64,000 nt of DNA from Pelagicoccus sp. SDUM812005 (GCF_031127875.1 NZ_JARXIA010000008.1:186001-250000), one strand, 5' to 3'. Positions 19,678 through 29,091 are shown, counted from the stretch's first letter. Notes: generated by a model not told the origin, from the letters alone. Program-made: numbers and translations.

Positions 19678-21576
19678 TCAATCCAGCAGTTGCAGAAGAA
19701 TCTGTTTCGCGTTGGAGCGGGAGAATTTGCCGAGCAGAACCGACGCCGCGCTCTTGCGGGTGTCGTTCCACTTGCGTTCGTTCAAGTAGAGCGAGAGGCA
19801 GGATTGGGCGAAGCCAGCCGCGGTATCCTCTATGGAGGCCGCCTCTTCCAAGTTCGGAATTCCTTGGGCTCCGTAGCTCGTTGTGACGATGGGGAGCTGG
19901 TAGAAAAGAGATTCCAGCACCTTGCCTTTTACTCCAGCTCCGAAGCGTAGCGGCGCGATCGCAATCCTGCTTTTGCGGTAGCGTCCTGCGAGTTCTTCGT
20001 CGGTGAGTTCCGGGAAAATGGATACGGAATCCGACGCGTAGGAAAGAACTTCATCCGGTATGGAGGAACCGACGATGGAGAGAGGGATAGCGATCTCGTT
20101 GTCGCGAAGGAGTGGATACACATCGGAGAAAAACCAACGGAGTCCGTCGATATTGGGGGGATGGTTGAAGTTTCCCACGAAAAGAATGCCTTTCCGATCC
20201 GCGAAGTCGTTAGGGGTCGCCTCAACCGCGTCGTAAAAGTATATAGGCACTTCGACTACAGACTTTTGGCCGCATCTTTCTTTTACGTAGGCGACTTCTT
20301 CCTGCGATGGATAGAGAAGCGTATCGCAAAAACTCCAGACTTTCTCCTCTTCCGATTTTGCTACGGCAATGCTCTCCGCAAGTTCTACGTTTCCGGTCAG
20401 GTCGCGCTCGCGTTGGAGTCTTAGGTGATGGATGTCGTGGCCGAAGAATAGCGTTTTCGCATGGCTGTAGCGCTTGATCCTATCGAGGTGCTGGACCGCT
20501 ATATTAGGTCTTGAAAGGAGAATATAGTCGTAGGTGGGGAAGTGTATCTGTGCCCAGCTATCGATGTTTTCTCGATGTCGCTTTCCGTATATAACTTCGA
20601 TCCCAAGCCGCTCCAGTTCGCTCGTATAAGGTTCGGCCTGATAGAAATTGTTGGGAAGGAAGGTAACGGAGAGATCGAGTTCCTTCAGGAGCTGCAGGTA
20701 GAGATAGATACAACGAGAACCTGCGTCCTTGTCGAACGGAGGTACGTAGTGATCGATAACCAGGATCCTTTTTTTGCTTAGGCTTCGGTCTCGTGCTCTA
20801 ATGAAATCAGCTCCCGGCGCGAGGTGTTCCGCGTTGAGAACCTTCTTCCATTTTTCAACAAAAACCTTTCGGTTGACTTCTTGGTAGCGTTTGACGCCAG
20901 CGTTTTCATCGGTCCCGTTGGAAAGGCCTTCGTGGTGGATGACTATGGATTTCGGTTCTACGAGAACCTTTCTTCCCAGTTCGCGCACTTTGAAGGCAAG
21001 ATCGGTGTCTTCATAGTAGGCGGGGGCGAAACGGTAGTCGAAGAGTCCGCATTCTACAAAGAGCTCCCTTTCTATGAGTAGTGACGCCCCTGATACATAG
21101 TCTACTTCTCTTGTGTATCCATATTCCTGATTGTTTCTGTCTTCTCCGCGCCCGTAGTTACAGCCGGTTCCGTTGCTCCAAATTATTCCGCCGCACTCTT
21201 GAAGGGTCCCATCGGGGTAGATGAGTTTGGATCCGACGATCCCGACCTTGTCGAATCGGTGGAAGGTATCGAGGAGTTCGTCCAGCCAATGATCGGTGAC
21301 TTCGGTGTCGCTGTTGAGGAAGACTATGAACTGGCCCCGCGCATTGAGAGCTGCTCGGTTGCAGCTACGAAGAAAGCCAAGGTTTTCGTAGTTGCGGATG
21401 AGTCGAATCCCTTCGATTTGATCGAGTTCGTGCGCGTTTCGTGCGTCGGAGTGGTCGTCGATGACGATGATTTCGTAGCTCGTTCGATTCGCGGTGCGTT
21501 CGATGGATCGCAGGCAAGTAAGCAGGTAGCCAACGTGATTGTGGACGGGAATGACTATGGATACCAGAGGGTCCAT
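19678..21576 (-). CDS. Two-domain glycosyltransferase (GT2 + GT4-like)
   Basis: The 632-residue protein joins two transferase modules. Residues 1 to about 230 are a GT-A family 2 domain (VSIVIPVHNHVGYLLTCLRS, VFLNSDTEVTD with its metal-binding acid, and YYEDTDLAFKVRELG near the catalytic base). Residues from about 270 on are GT-B like: GILFVGNFNHPPNIDGLRWF, and the sugar-nucleotide-binding IAPLRFGAGVKGKVLESL. It probably adds two sugars to a surface polysaccharide. It is the last of four genes in the order wzm, wzt, methyltransferase, this gene; it follows the methyltransferase by 15 bases. Confidence 0.9.
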   Translation of the reverse strand: MDPLVSIVIPVHNHVGYLLTCLRSIERTANRTSYEIIVIDDHSDARNAHELDQIEGIRLIRNYENLGFLRSCNRAALNARGQFIVFLNSDTEVTDHWLDELLDTFHRFDKVGIVGSKLIYPDGTLQECGGIIWSNGTGCNYGRGEDRNNQEYGYTREVDYVSGASLLIERELFVECGLFDYRFAPAYYEDTDLAFKVRELGRKVLVEPKSIVIHHEGLSNGTDENAGVKRYQEVNRKVFVEKWKKVLNAEHLAPGADFIRARDRSLSKKRILVIDHYVPPFDKDAGSRCIYLYLQLLKELDLSVTFLPNNFYQAEPYTSELERLGIEVIYGKRHRENIDSWAQIHFPTYDYILLSRPNIAVQHLDRIKRYSHAKTLFFGHDIHHLRLQRERDLTGNVELAESIAVAKSEEEKVWSFCDTLLYPSQEEVAYVKERCGQKSVVEVPIYFYDAVEATPNDFADRKGILFVGNFNHPPNIDGLRWFFSDVYPLLRDNEIAIPLSIVGSSIPDEVLSYASDSVSIFPELTDEELAGRYRKSRIAIAPLRFGAGVKGKVLESLFYQLPIVTTSYGAQGIPNLEEAASIEDTAAGFAQSCLSLYLNERKWNDTRKSAASVLLGKFSRSNAKQILLQLLD

Positions 21577-21591
21577 CGAGGCAGAGGAGGG

Positions 21592-22674
21592 CTACTTGGA
21601 GCGTCGTTTTTCGAAGAGTCGCCGAAGGGCTCGTAGCGGAACGGTTACTTTCCAGGAGAAGGTGGAGAGGAGGTTTTGGTAGCGTTCTTGGAAGTTGTCC
21701 CGCTCGGACGTTATAGTAGCGACCTCGGTCTTAAGGTCGCTTTTCTCGCTTTCCAGTCGAGCGACGGCGGCGTGCAGTTCGCTTATTGTTTTTTCCTTTT
21801 CGGAAATGATTTCCTGGGCGAGCACATTCTGTCGTTCGATATCGGATACGAGCTTGCTGAGGGATTCGACGCTTGGTGTGGCTTCCTTGGCCGCCAGTTC
21901 TTTGGAGCTTTGGGCGAGCTTTTGAAGCGTGGGGCGATAGTTTTCGATGGCGTCCCAGGAGAAGTCGCTGTGTTGCTTGTTCTCGAATAAACCGAGGTGA
22001 ATGGCAGGCAGTGGAGCGTTGGAGCAGACGGCGAAGGAGTAGAGGCCCTGCTGTAGCTCTGTTGAAAAGCGGCTGCTTTCAGGGTCGCCGCTGTAGATGC
22101 CAGTCCTCGCTTCGCTGGATTTGTCGGCATGTATCAGGGAACCGGCTACGAGGCGTTGCTTGGAAAATTGGCAGTTTGTGAACGCGGAGGAGAGCAGCTC
22201 TTTAAACTCTTGATGGTAGAGTTCTTTGAGGTGATGGGGATTGGATATCTTGTTTACCTCGGTGTATTCCCGTTTGTCCGGGGATGATATAAAGAGCAGT
22301 CCGTTCGGCTTTAGCAGTCTCTTGAGTTCCGCTACGAAAGCGGCTGGCGAAGTCAGGTGTTCGATGGTTTCGAAGCTTACGATGGCGTCGAAGGATTGGG
22401 ACTCGAGCTGGGTGTCGCAGCAATCGGCGACATGGAAATGGACGTTCTCGGACCCGTATTTTCGCTTCGCCTGCTCGATGGCTACGGAATCGATATCGAT
22501 GCCGAGGCAGGCTGTCGCCGTTTGGGAGAGGAGAGCGGTTCCGTATCCCTCGCCGCAAGCAAGGTCTAGGACGCGGCCGCCTTGGATATGCTCTTTGGCT
22601 ACGAGGTAACGGTGAAAGTGCTCGTAGTAGAGCTGTGGATACCGGTCTTTGAGTTCTGGGTCGAAACGTTCCAT
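21592..22674 (-). CDS. SAM-dependent methyltransferase with C-terminal coiled coil
   Basis: The 360-residue protein has a class I methyltransferase domain (about 1-230: RVLDLACGEGYGTALL, ACLGIDID, FDAIVSFETIEHL). A predicted coiled coil follows (about 268-335, heptads of Leu, Ile, Glu and Lys) and the chain ends with STFSWKVTVPLRALRRLFEK, a tail typical of polysaccharide-cluster enzymes and possibly a membrane-binding amphipathic helix. This plan resembles WbdD, which caps O9-type chains and uses a coiled coil as a length ruler; the role here is inferred. Its ATG overlaps the wzt stop codon by one base (TGATG), so the two are translationally coupled. Confidence 0.88.
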   Translation of the reverse strand: MERFDPELKDRYPQLYYEHFHRYLVAKEHIQGGRVLDLACGEGYGTALLSQTATACLGIDIDSVAIEQAKRKYGSENVHFHVADCCDTQLESQSFDAIVSFETIEHLTSPAAFVAELKRLLKPNGLLFISSPDKREYTEVNKISNPHHLKELYHQEFKELLSSAFTNCQFSKQRLVAGSLIHADKSSEARTGIYSGDPESSRFSTELQQGLYSFAVCSNAPLPAIHLGLFENKQHSDFSWDAIENYRPTLQKLAQSSKELAAKEATPSVESLSKLVSDIERQNVLAQEIISEKEKTISELHAAVARLESEKSDLKTEVATITSERDNFQERYQNLLSTFSWKVTVPLRALRRLFEKRRSK

Positions 22675-24053
22675 CAGAGGGTTTCGGTAATGATCTTGTG
22701 CATGGGAATGCCGCACAGGCCTTGGTGAGTAACGGGGGACTCGGAGCGAATGACGAGGGCTTCGTGCACCCACTCGATCTGGGCGTGCGTTTCTTGGGTG
22801 CCTTTGGCGAGGGCAGCGGTGAAGGCGTATTCGCCGGGGTGCAGGATAGGCATGCGAAACTCGAAGGTCGCGGAAATCTTCTGCTCGGGCTTGAGGCTTA
22901 GACCTTGGTCGCGGTTGGCGAGAAAGGTGTTTTCGCCGAAGATGTATTGGCCGTGCCGGTCCTTCAGGTTGAAGCCGAGGATGGGCTGATCGATTTCGGT
23001 GCTGGCTTGGGCGATGATCACGAAGCGAACGATTTCTCCGCCCACCACTCCAACGAGGCGGCGGCCTTGCGTGTCCTCGAGGCGACACTCGACGATGCTG
23101 CCTTCCCCGGTTCCGAAACTTTCGGCGGGTTCGTCGAGTAGCAGGACCTCCCATTGGTTGGCCCGTTGGGCGAGGGCTTCCTCTTCGCGCTGGTCGTGGA
23201 ACTGCTTGTCGTGGTCCTTGCTCTCCAGGGCAACTCGCTTGACGGATTTGCCGGTGGACTCGCTTTCGACCTGATGGCGATTGCTGGCGGCGTGGTAGTA
23301 GGCGAGGTATTTTTCCACGGCGCCCTTGGGAGGGCCGTCGTACATGACTTCGCCGTCCTTGAGCCAGATGCAGCGTTCGCAGAGGTTTTGGACCGAGGAG
23401 AGGTCGTGGGTGACGAGGACGAGGGTCTTGTCCTTGATGAACTCGCGGATGAAGCGGGTGCATTTTTGCACGAAGTAGAAATCTCCCACCGCGAGGGCTT
23501 CGTCGATGATGAGGATTTCGGGATCGAGGTGGATGCGGACCGAGAAGGCGAGGCGGATGGTCATGCCGCTGCTGTAGGTCTTGAGCGGTTGGTCGATGAA
23601 GGTTTCCAGCTCGGAGAAGTCGATGATTTCCTGGAGCTTCTCGTTGATCGACTTGCGGCTGAATCCGAGAATGGAGGCGTAGAGGTAGATGTTTTCGCGC
23701 CCGGAGAACTCTGGGTTGAAACCGGAGCCCAGCTCCAGGAGGGCGGCGACGCGGCCTTGGGTGCTGGCGGAGCCGCGGGTGGGCTGCAGGGTGCCGGCTA
23801 GGATTTGCAGCAAGGTGCTTTTTCCGGACCCGTTGCGTCCGATGATGCCGATGGATTCGCCGCGTTTCAGCTGGAAGCTAACGTCCTTGAGGGCCGAGAA
23901 AGTGGAGTAGTAGGGATTGTCGTCCTTGCCGTTGTCGAAGGCTCTGCGGAAGAGGGCCCAGATGGGAGCTTTGAGGCGGGAGGAGGAGTCTCTCCAAATC
24001 TTGTAGTCCTTGGAGACGTTTTGGCAGTTAACGACGTATTCGCTTTCGCTCAT
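22674..24053 (-). CDS. wzt: ABC-type polysaccharide exporter ATPase (Wzt-like)
   Basis: The ATPase half of an O-antigen or teichoic-acid-type exporter. The 459-residue protein has Walker A GRNGSGKST (72-80), signature YSSGM (160-164), and Walker B LIIDEALAVGD (181-191). The region from about 290 is a beta-rich extension like the Wzt C-terminal domain that recognises the modified end of the finished chain. The true start is the ATG at 24053, which overlaps the end of the permease gene (ATGA). The long open frame upstream is a shadow of wzm. Confidence 0.94.
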   Translation of the reverse strand: MSESEYVVNCQNVSKDYKIWRDSSSRLKAPIWALFRRAFDNGKDDNPYYSTFSALKDVSFQLKRGESIGIIGRNGSGKSTLLQILAGTLQPTRGSASTQGRVAALLELGSGFNPEFSGRENIYLYASILGFSRKSINEKLQEIIDFSELETFIDQPLKTYSSGMTIRLAFSVRIHLDPEILIIDEALAVGDFYFVQKCTRFIREFIKDKTLVLVTHDLSSVQNLCERCIWLKDGEVMYDGPPKGAVEKYLAYYHAASNRHQVESESTGKSVKRVALESKDHDKQFHDQREEEALAQRANQWEVLLLDEPAESFGTGEGSIVECRLEDTQGRRLVGVVGGEIVRFVIIAQASTEIDQPILGFNLKDRHGQYIFGENTFLANRDQGLSLKPEQKISATFEFRMPILHPGEYAFTAALAKGTQETHAQIEWVHEALVIRSESPVTHQGLCGIPMHKIITETL

Positions 24054-24859
24054 AGGTAGTCGGGGAAGGAGGGCCGAAGCTTTTGGAAGACGTAGTTCCC
24101 GAGCAGGAAGATGACTACGGCCGCGATGGCGGGAGCGGTGTAGTTCTCCAGCGGCATGGCTTGGTTCCAGAGCACGATGTCGCGAATCCCGTCGATCATG
24201 TAGACGAGGGGGTTGAACTGGAGGTAGGTCCAAGCGGCGGGGGGAATCTTGTCGATCGGGTAGAAGACGGCGCTGCCGAAGAGCAGGGCCATGGACATGA
24301 ATTGCGAAGCGTTGCCCAAGTCCTTGATGACCACTCCGATGCTGGCGAAGAGCATGCCGATGCCGGTGGCCATGAGGAACATGATGGGCAGCATGGCGAA
24401 GATGCCCAGATGGGCGAGGGAGATGCCGTTGCCCATGAGAAGGGCGGCGACGACGATGAGGGCGGACTTGATGGCGAGGGTGAGCAGGGAGGCGATGAGG
24501 CGGGCGATGACGAGGGTCTCGAGGGGGAAGACGACCTTCTTGACGAAGCTGGCGTGGGATTGGATCAGGGTCGGTGTGAGTACGATGGTCTCCGCGAAGA
24601 AGTTGTGGATGGCGAGTCCCACGAAGATGCCGAGGGCGTGCTGCAAGGGCGTTTCGTTGTTGAAGGAGCCGCTGAAGACGTAGCCGAAGACGAAGGAGTA
24701 GATGCCCAGCATCATGAGCGGGGAGAGCAGGGTCCAAACGACGCCGAGGTAGCTGCCTCGGTACTGCATCTGGATGTTGCGAGTGGCCAGTTGCAGGGTG
24801 AGGTGCCAGTGCGTGACGATGGAGCGCGAAGCTTGGGCTGAAGCGGTGAAGAGTTTCAT
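24050..24859 (-). CDS. wzm: ABC-type polysaccharide exporter permease (Wzm-like)
   Basis: An ABC-2 type membrane protein of 269 residues with about six transmembrane helices. The N-terminal cytoplasmic stretch LATRNIQMQYRGSYLGVVWTLL is typical of the family, and the C-terminal part has FNPLVYMIDGIRDIVL. With Wzt it should move a lipid-linked polysaccharide across the inner membrane. It is the first gene of the minus-strand operon. Confidence 0.95.
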   Translation of the reverse strand: MKLFTASAQASRSIVTHWHLTLQLATRNIQMQYRGSYLGVVWTLLSPLMMLGIYSFVFGYVFSGSFNNETPLQHALGIFVGLAIHNFFAETIVLTPTLIQSHASFVKKVVFPLETLVIARLIASLLTLAIKSALIVVAALLMGNGISLAHLGIFAMLPIMFLMATGIGMLFASIGVVIKDLGNASQFMSMALLFGSAVFYPIDKIPPAAWTYLQFNPLVYMIDGIRDIVLWNQAMPLENYTAPAIAAVVIFLLGNYVFQKLRPSFPDYL

Positions 24860-24953
24860 CGGGAAGGCGCTTCAGCTCTGGCCGGCGGCGCGTGTTGCTG
24901 GGCGAAGTCTAGGACCTATTGACATTTTCGCCGACTATGAGTTTGGGGGTGGG

Positions 24954-26213
24954 ATGATCGAGGACAAATTGCATTCTAAGCCGTTGGTATCGGTGCTGGT
25001 CCTGGATTACAACGGGCAACGGTTTTGGCCGGAGTTGCTGGTAGCCATCGAAGGGCAGACTTTCCGCGATTTCGAGTTGGTAGTGGTGCAGAACGGCGGT
25101 CCTTTGCAGATCCCCGCAAATCTGGGCGAGATTCCGGTGCGGCTTCTGAAGGGGCAGGGAAACTTGGGCTTCGCCGGTGGCGTTAACTTCGCAGCCAGTC
25201 GCGCCCGGGGCAAGTACCTCGCGCTTTTGAACAACGACGCCGTGCCTGAGCGCGATTGGTTGCAGGAGCTGGTTAGCGCTTTGGAGGCCGACCCGAAAAC
25301 CGCGGCCGTTTGCGGCAAGGTGCTGTTCTACGATCGCTACGTGAAGGTGGAAATCGAGGCTCCCTTGTTCCGTCCGGATTTGGAGGACGGGGTAGAGGAC
25401 GATCGTTGGCTAGGGGTGCAGGTCCGGCTGGCGAAGCGCCAGGCCTCGCTTTACCAGCGCGAAGGCACGCACCGCTTGGAGCTGATCGAGGGTGAGTACT
25501 GGGTTTGGACGGAAGGGCGGGCGACCCTTTATTTTCCGGTCGCGGAGGCGGGCGAGCTGCCCTTGCAAATCGGTTCGCACCGCAGTCAGTCCGGCAAGCG
25601 GGCCCGTTTTAGGATCGAAGGTGGGGATGGCGCGATCTCGGTTGAGCTGGAGGGGGCGAGGCAAGAGCTGCGATTGGAGATACCGAACGGAGCCTCCTTC
25701 GATTTGGTGAACGGCGCCGGCAGCGAGTTTACGGAGGACTGGAGCTTGCGGGAGCTGGGGCTTTACCAGAAGGACGGTCCGGAATTTTCGCGACCCAAAG
25801 AGCTGGAGATGGGTAGCGGCTGCTCCTTGCTGCTCCGGCGCGCGGCTTTGACGGACCAGCCTTTCGACGAGGAGTTTTTCGCCTATTTCGAAGACAGCGA
25901 CCTTTGCCTGCGTCTCCGTCGCTCCGGATGGAAAGTCCTTTTTGCGCCGCGGAGCGTGGTACGGCATCACGGATCGGCGACGACGGGGGTGCTTTCAGCC
26001 ATGACCATCTTTTATTCCCTGCGAAATCGGGTTTGGTTGGTGGCGAAGTTCGCCCCGTGGCCGGTGGTTTGGCGCACGGTGCGGGAAGGATTTTCGAAAT
26101 ACGACAAGTTCGACCGTTACTTGTCGGAGCCTTACAGCCTTTCGCGTCTGAAGCGCGAAATCTGGACCGGCCTGGCTAAACGTCTGTGGCGACGCTGGTG
26201 CGACGACGATTAG
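24954..26213 (+). CDS. Family 2 glycosyltransferase with inserted beta-rich domain
   Basis: The 419-residue protein has rhamnosyltransferase-type GT2 motifs: VSVLVLDYNGQRFWPELL, NLGFAGGVNFA, LLNNDAVPE at the metal site, and EFFAYFEDSDLCLRLRRSG. Between about residues 129 and 265 there is an unusual insertion of roughly 130 residues, rich in alternating hydrophobic and charged residues and likely a beta sandwich. The ATG at 24954 is chosen because similarity starts there. It is divergent from wzm, 94 bases away, and its last 38 bases overlap the end of the convergent GT4 gene. Confidence 0.9.
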   Translation: MIEDKLHSKPLVSVLVLDYNGQRFWPELLVAIEGQTFRDFELVVVQNGGPLQIPANLGEIPVRLLKGQGNLGFAGGVNFAASRARGKYLALLNNDAVPERDWLQELVSALEADPKTAAVCGKVLFYDRYVKVEIEAPLFRPDLEDGVEDDRWLGVQVRLAKRQASLYQREGTHRLELIEGEYWVWTEGRATLYFPVAEAGELPLQIGSHRSQSGKRARFRIEGGDGAISVELEGARQELRLEIPNGASFDLVNGAGSEFTEDWSLRELGLYQKDGPEFSRPKELEMGSGCSLLLRRAALTDQPFDEEFFAYFEDSDLCLRLRRSGWKVLFAPRSVVRHHGSATTGVLSAMTIFYSLRNRVWLVAKFAPWPVVWRTVREGFSKYDKFDRYLSEPYSLSRLKREIWTGLAKRLWRRWCDDD

Positions 26214-27378
26214 CGGCTTTCTCCAGGTAGCCGAAGAGGCGGTAGTATTCGTCCCGGCGATCGAAATGGCTCAGGGTGGAGCCGTCGTCGAGGTAGTCCT
26301 TGGGGTGGGCCTGCAGTTCGCCGAGGGCTTCGGCCATGGCGTCGACGTCGGTGGTATCAACTGCTAAGGCTTTGGGCGCGAGCAAGTGGGCGTCGTAGAC
26401 GTCGCGGCTGCGCAGCACGGGCTTCTGGAAGTAGTGGGCTTCCAGCAGGGGCAGGCCGAAGCCTTCGTAGCGGCTAGGGAAGACCAAGGAATGGGCGAGC
26501 TCCCAAACCGCCTTGTAGGCGTCGAGCTCGGTGTGTCCGATCAGGTGCGCGAAGTCTTGCAAGCCGTGCTGGGCGACGGCCCGGGCGATGAGTTCCCCGC
26601 GCTCGTCCTTTTGCCCAGTAAGCACGAGATGCAGGGCCTGGGGGCCGGCCTTCCGGTGGTAGCGGGCGTAGGCTTCGAGCAGGCGCTCGTGGTTCTTGTG
26701 GGGCCAGAAGTTGGCGGGGTAGAGGAAGTACTTGTGCGGCAGGTGGGCGATGGCTGCGGGCAGGTTGCCCATCTTGACCTGGTTGAAGCGAGCGTGCAGG
26801 GGGAGGGGGATGGTGAACACTTTTTCCGGAGGGGCCTGGAAGGCTTCCACCAGCTGGGCCTTGCAGAACTCCGAGTTGGTTTGCACGAGGGTGGAGCGCT
26901 CGATGGCTTCCGCGTACCAGCGGTCGCGAAATTCCACCTCCGCAGAGGGGAGGGAGTCGGGGCAGCTTTTGTGCAGCGCGTCCACGATGAGGCTGACTTG
27001 AGGAACCTTGGGAGTGTAGAGCTGGGAAAAGCCGAAGCCCGCGTAGAGGACGTCGACCTCGAGCAAGGAAAGCAGATCTTCGGGGAGGTCGGCCCAGTAG
27101 CGAAGGATGGGCAGGGAACCGTCGCTGTTGCGTGGCTCGTAGTCTTTCCGGGGGCCGAGCACGTGGATTTGGTGGCGTCCTTCCAAGGAGAGGAAGCTCA
27201 GCTCTGGAATAATTTCCTCGCGGCAGAAAACGAAGAGCCGGATCTCGTGGGAGTGCTTGAGCACGAAGCGTTTCAAGAACTCGTAGTGGTGCACCTTGAT
27301 GCCGCCGTTGAACCCGCCGGCAGATAGGCGGGCGATGTCGTAGGCGACGTGGAGGGGGCGAGCTGCTTGATCGGTCAT
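26176..27378 (-). CDS. Family 4 glycosyltransferase
   Basis: The 400-residue protein has the GT-B fold features of family 4: an N-terminal GGFNGGIKVHHYEFL glycine-rich loop, and in the C-terminal half KYFLYPANFWPHKNHERLLEAY and SLVFPSRYEGFGLPLLEAH, the nucleotide-sugar site with its Glu. The ATG at 27378 is preceded by AAGAAGGA, which decides the start over an upstream in-frame codon. It probably acts with the other transferases in this polysaccharide locus. Confidence 0.92.
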   Translation of the reverse strand: MTDQAARPLHVAYDIARLSAGGFNGGIKVHHYEFLKRFVLKHSHEIRLFVFCREEIIPELSFLSLEGRHQIHVLGPRKDYEPRNSDGSLPILRYWADLPEDLLSLLEVDVLYAGFGFSQLYTPKVPQVSLIVDALHKSCPDSLPSAEVEFRDRWYAEAIERSTLVQTNSEFCKAQLVEAFQAPPEKVFTIPLPLHARFNQVKMGNLPAAIAHLPHKYFLYPANFWPHKNHERLLEAYARYHRKAGPQALHLVLTGQKDERGELIARAVAQHGLQDFAHLIGHTELDAYKAVWELAHSLVFPSRYEGFGLPLLEAHYFQKPVLRSRDVYDAHLLAPKALAVDTTDVDAMAEALGELQAHPKDYLDDGSTLSHFDRRDEYYRLFGYLEKAANRRRTSVATDV

Positions 27379-27562
27379 CGTCCTTCTTTGCTGCAGGCGA
27401 TGGATCCGATGGCGAGCCATTTGCGAGGACGGCTGCGATTTACGCGGCTAATAGGTTTCTTACATTTTTTTTATAATTAGCTTGATCCGTAAATTTACCA
27501 ACTTATACCTGCTGCATACTCGGTGTTTCAGGTTTCCGAGCTTATCCTATTTCCATTGTGTC

Positions 27563-27772
27563 ATGAAAGCCGTAGTCGCAGTTATCTTGTTAGTTGGAGT
27601 GAGTCAGTTTGCCTTGGCGAATTCGGTCATTTCCGAATTGCTGCCCAGCGACGTGAACTTGGAGGTGCTGGAAACGTCCGTTTTTGGAAGCATCCAAGGT
27701 TCGTACGGCTTGGTAGGGGCCGTGTTTTTCGGCTTGGTGGTGCTCTTGCGCCTGAAGCGTCCGGGCCGCTGA
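27563..27772 (+). CDS. Small exported or membrane protein, unknown
   Basis: The 69-residue protein starts with a signal-like hydrophobic stretch (MKAVVAVILLVGVSQFALAN, likely cut after ALA), has a short polar middle, and ends with a second hydrophobic segment followed by RLKRPGR. This signal, short linker, membrane helix, basic tail plan is like a C-terminal sorting signal, but no known sorting motif is visible. It is not a family I recognise. Confidence 0.55.
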   Translation: MKAVVAVILLVGVSQFALANSVISELLPSDVNLEVLETSVFGSIQGSYGLVGAVFFGLVVLLRLKRPGR

Positions 27773-27859
27773 GGACTTCTTGATTTTGCCTTCGTTTCAT
27801 CCTTGTGCGGGAAGCGGGGCAGGGCTTTTCTAGGCGATTCTTGCCGAGGAGGCGAATCG

Positions 27860-28462
27860 ATGAAGGACAAGCGAACAGTTGATATGCGGGTGATGAGCGA
27901 GTGGGTGGAACCCGGCTCGCGCGTGCTGGATCTCGGGTGCGGTCGCGGCGTCTTGCTCGAGTATCTGAAGCAGAAGCTCGGGGTAGAGGCGGTCGGGGTA
28001 GACCTCGATCCGGAAAAGGCCCGTTCCTGCGTGAAGCGGGGCTTGAGCATCTACATGGGAGACATGATGGATTTCATGGGCTCCTTCCCGGACAAGCATT
28101 TCGACTACGTGATCTGCTCGCGCACCTTGCAGGAGCTCAGTTCGCCGGCTTTGGTGATCGAGGAAGCCTTGCGGGTTTCCAACCATATGCTGGTGGGCTT
28201 CGTGAACTACGGCTACTGGCGCAATCGCCTGAGCATGCTTTTCAATGGGCGGATCATCCGCAACGAGGTCTATCCGACCCCGTGGTCGAAGTCGCGTCCC
28301 AGCAACCCGCTTTCAGTGAAGCAGTTCGAGGTTTTCTGCCAGAAGCGGGGCATCCAGGTGGCCCGCCACCTTTGTCTTGGCGGTAACTGGGAGTCGGAGA
28401 AGCGCCTCCTGCCGAATTTGCTCAGCGGCTACGCCCTCTACGACTTGAAGGCCAAGGCCTAG
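27860..28462 (+). CDS. metW: MetW family methyltransferase-like protein
   Basis: The 200-residue protein matches Met[42 protein letters not shown], and [26 protein letters not shown] in order, then [17 protein letters not shown]. MetW usually sits beside metX and is needed for full homoserine acetylation in several bacteria. The ATG at 27860 has GAGGAGG seven bases upstream. metX is nearby but on the other strand, with the H-NOX-like gene between. Confidence 0.92.
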   Translation: MKDKRTVDMRVMSEWVEPGSRVLDLGCGRGVLLEYLKQKLGVEAVGVDLDPEKARSCVKRGLSIYMGDMMDFMGSFPDKHFDYVICSRTLQELSSPALVIEEALRVSNHMLVGFVNYGYWRNRLSMLFNGRIIRNEVYPTPWSKSRPSNPLSVKQFEVFCQKRGIQVARHLCLGGNWESEKRLLPNLLSGYALYDLKAKA

Positions 28463-28572
28463 CCGATCGCCGGCTACCTTTAAAAATTGGACTAAACGTT
28501 CCGCTTGGGCGCCGCGAAGTGCGGTTTTGGCTAGGATCGGCGGTGGCTTTTACTCAGGTTGGCGGGAGTACT

Positions 28573-29091
28573 ATGACCCCGTTTCTCGACCTTGCTACCC
28601 AAGACGTTTCCCCAAGCGCTCGCGCCGAAATCTACCGCGAGTTCGCGCCCAAGCTCGAATCCGTCCGGGACGAGATCGAGTTTGACCTGAGCCTTTGGTC
28701 CCTTGCCCAGCGACTGGCGGTGGATACGGAGGAGCTGCTGCGTCAGATCGGGGCTCGCTGGTTGGCGCGTTCGGGCTTGCGGGAGGAGCTTGTTGCGGAA
28801 ACGGAAGCAGGCGGCCCCTTGGTGGCGCTGGATGCTTTGTTTTCCCGTTTTAAATCGTTCAGCGAGGAGCCGCCGCTTCCGGGCATCGCTGCCTTTTCGG
28901 TGGAAGTAACGGGTTCGGGGGAGGATCGTCTCAAGGTTGCCTGCCGTGGAGCTCGCCGCTGCTGTTCCTTTCTGGAAGGCATGGCTCGAGCCTTGTGCGA
29001 AGCCTTTGGCGTTTCGGTGCGCTATCTCCGGCAGCCCAAGAAGGCGACCCAGGTGCTGATCACCTTCAGCTGCCTCGCAGTGTCGGCCTAG
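28573..29091 (+). CDS. Degenerate H-NOX-like protein without heme ligand
   Basis: The 172-residue protein has no obvious annotation, but its layout follows the H-NOX (heme NO-binding) family. [10 protein letters not shown] (55-64), [15 protein letters not shown] (81-95), a proline-containing link, then [31 protein letters not shown] (119-149) line up with the helix, the proximal-His helix, and the heme-cradle strand plus helix of H-NOX proteins. Phe90 stands where the heme-ligating His is expected, and the Tyr-x-Ser-x-Arg motif is lost, so heme binding is unlikely. It could be a sensor of another ligand or a protein-interaction module. Its stop overlaps metX tail to tail by four bases. Confidence 0.55.
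   Translation: MTPFLDLATQDVSPSARAEIYREFAPKLESVRDEIEFDLSLWSLAQRLAVDTEELLRQIGARWLARSGLREELVAETEAGGPLVALDALFSRFKSFSEEPPLPGIAAFSVEVTGSGEDRLKVACRGARRCCSFLEGMARALCEAFGVSVRYLRQPKKATQVLITFSCLAVSA

Noticed and set aside
24919-24941. TTGACA followed by TATGAG as a promoter for the GT2 gene
   Set aside because: The spacing is 11 bases, too short for a sigma-70 promoter.
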